Below, one piece after another: positions 4,896-5,081 of a stretch of DNA of 5,081 nt. Positions within the stretch are counted from its first letter, which is position 1, and each line of letters begins with the position of its first letter. The translations under genes and the position numbers were made by a program. The notes below the pieces were generated by a model. It was not told where the DNA came from. It was given only the letters and a program-made list of their open reading frames with translations, and did not search any database. This DNA is from CAYQDB01 sp964416195 (GTDB taxonomy: Bacteria; Zixibacteria; MSB-5A5; GN15; FEB-12): NCBI GenBank assembly GCA_964416195.1, contig CAYQDB010000059.1:1-5081 (forward strand), given 5' to 3'.

Positions 4896-4924
4896 TTCGC
4901 ATTGTGGCCGATAATAAATATAAC
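4896..4924 (+). promoter_or_regulatory. proS: Candidate promoter for proS
   Basis: TTCGCA (4896-4901), 17 bp, TATAAC (4919-4924). Transcription would start near 4931, leaving a leader of about 78 nt that contains the 4957-4979 hairpin. Confidence 0.4.
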
Positions 4925-4956
4925 AAATGTGAACGTCTGCCACATATAGAGTTGCT

Positions 4957-4979
4957 GTCGAAACCACAGGGATTTCGAC
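4957..4979 (+). other. Hairpin in the proS leader
   Basis: Perfect 7-bp arms GTCGAAA and TTTCGAC around a 9-nt loop, 29 bp before the proS start codon. No T-tract follows and it does not cover the ribosome-binding site, so it does not look like a terminator. It may be an RNA element or another palindromic repeat family. Confidence 0.45.
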
Positions 4980-5008
4980 CTACATCTGAGCTTAAAGGAA
5001 AAAACACG

Positions 5009-5081
5009 ATGCGCTGGACGCAAACTTACATTCCGACTCTAAGAGAAAACCAGGCCGAAGCAGAGCTGGTCTCGCATCAAT
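5009..5081 (+). CDS. proS: Prolyl-tRNA synthetase, N-terminus only (runs off the right edge)
   Basis: ProRS charges tRNA-Pro with proline in the cytoplasm. Only 24 codons are visible: MRWTQTYIPTLRENQAEAEL followed by VSHQ. This matches the conserved start of bacterial-type ProRS (MR-[SW]..-[FY].PTL.E.P.[ED]AE..SH..M.RAG). The ATG at 5009 has AAAGGA nine bases upstream (4994-4999) and the sequence starts exactly at the family N-terminus, so the start is well supported. It is divergent from tRNA-Arg. Identification rests on a short stretch but the match is characteristic. Confidence 0.85.
   Translation, partial: MRWTQTYIPTLRENQAEAELVSHQ

Larger units (their letters stand above)
4644..5008. other. 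Non-coding stretch between tRNA-Arg and proS
   Basis: There is no gene of convincing size. It contains a tandem-like repeat at 4645-4678 (GACAAGCCTGT / GACAAGTCTGT), a 19-nt direct repeat with three mismatches at 4691-4709 and 4746-4764 (AAGCAATAG..ATTTG.CA), an inverted repeat at 4705-4723 versus 4823-4841 (TAAGGGAGGT in the arms), a single REP unit at 4791-4817, promoter candidates in both directions and a hairpin at 4957-4979. Confidence 0.6.

Overview
The window looks like the chromosome of a Gram-negative bacterium rich in small palindromic repeats. I cannot name the genus. The repeats (27-nt REP units of the ATTCCC-N8-GGGAAT type, and 82-83-nt MITE-like elements starting GTAGGG) and the housekeeping proteins would suit a deltaproteobacterium- or Nitrospirota-like organism, but that is a guess. 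By eye, base composition shifts from the upper 50s % GC in the aminotransferase gene to about 40% in the two minus-strand genes.

Left part (1-2650). The window opens inside a methionine sulfoxide reductase A gene (msrA; only the C-terminal ~88 residues are visible). It is followed by a MITE-like element, a head-to-head pair of REP hairpins and a further hairpin. Next comes an intact-length gene for a fold-type I PLP aminotransferase (795-1916, +). Directly after it the msrA 3' part and the same REP pair and hairpin occur again (2078-2556). This second msrA copy is a pseudogene: its N-terminal half is not recognisable and it carries an in-frame amber codon. The aminotransferase is thus bracketed by ~0.5-kb direct repeats. 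Each copy has its own MITE-like element, but at a different place relative to the shared landmarks.

Middle part (2653-4555, minus strand). Two low-GC genes of unknown function read away from a tRNA gene. The tRNA-proximal one encodes a protein with a short hydrophobic N-terminal segment and a beta-rich C-terminal domain. The distal one encodes a 339-residue protein that resembles DUF3800-type (RNase H-like) proteins in its spaced acidic motifs. They are separated by 184 bp containing a good promoter candidate for the distal gene, which ends 8 bp from the second MITE-like element; that element could act as its terminator.

Right part (4572-5081). A tRNA-Arg (anticodon CCG, minus strand) is followed, divergently, by the first 24 codons of proS (prolyl-tRNA synthetase, +), which runs off the window. 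The 365 bp between them hold several short direct and inverted repeats, a single REP unit, candidate promoters in both directions and a hairpin in the proS leader.

The housekeeping genes (msrA, tRNA-Arg, proS) look like chromosomal backbone. The aminotransferase within a duplication and the two genes beside the tRNA 3' end look like accessory DNA. I see no transposase, integrase, CRISPR array or rRNA. Nothing here can be firmly called a new system; the nearest candidate is the two-gene pair beside tRNA-Arg.
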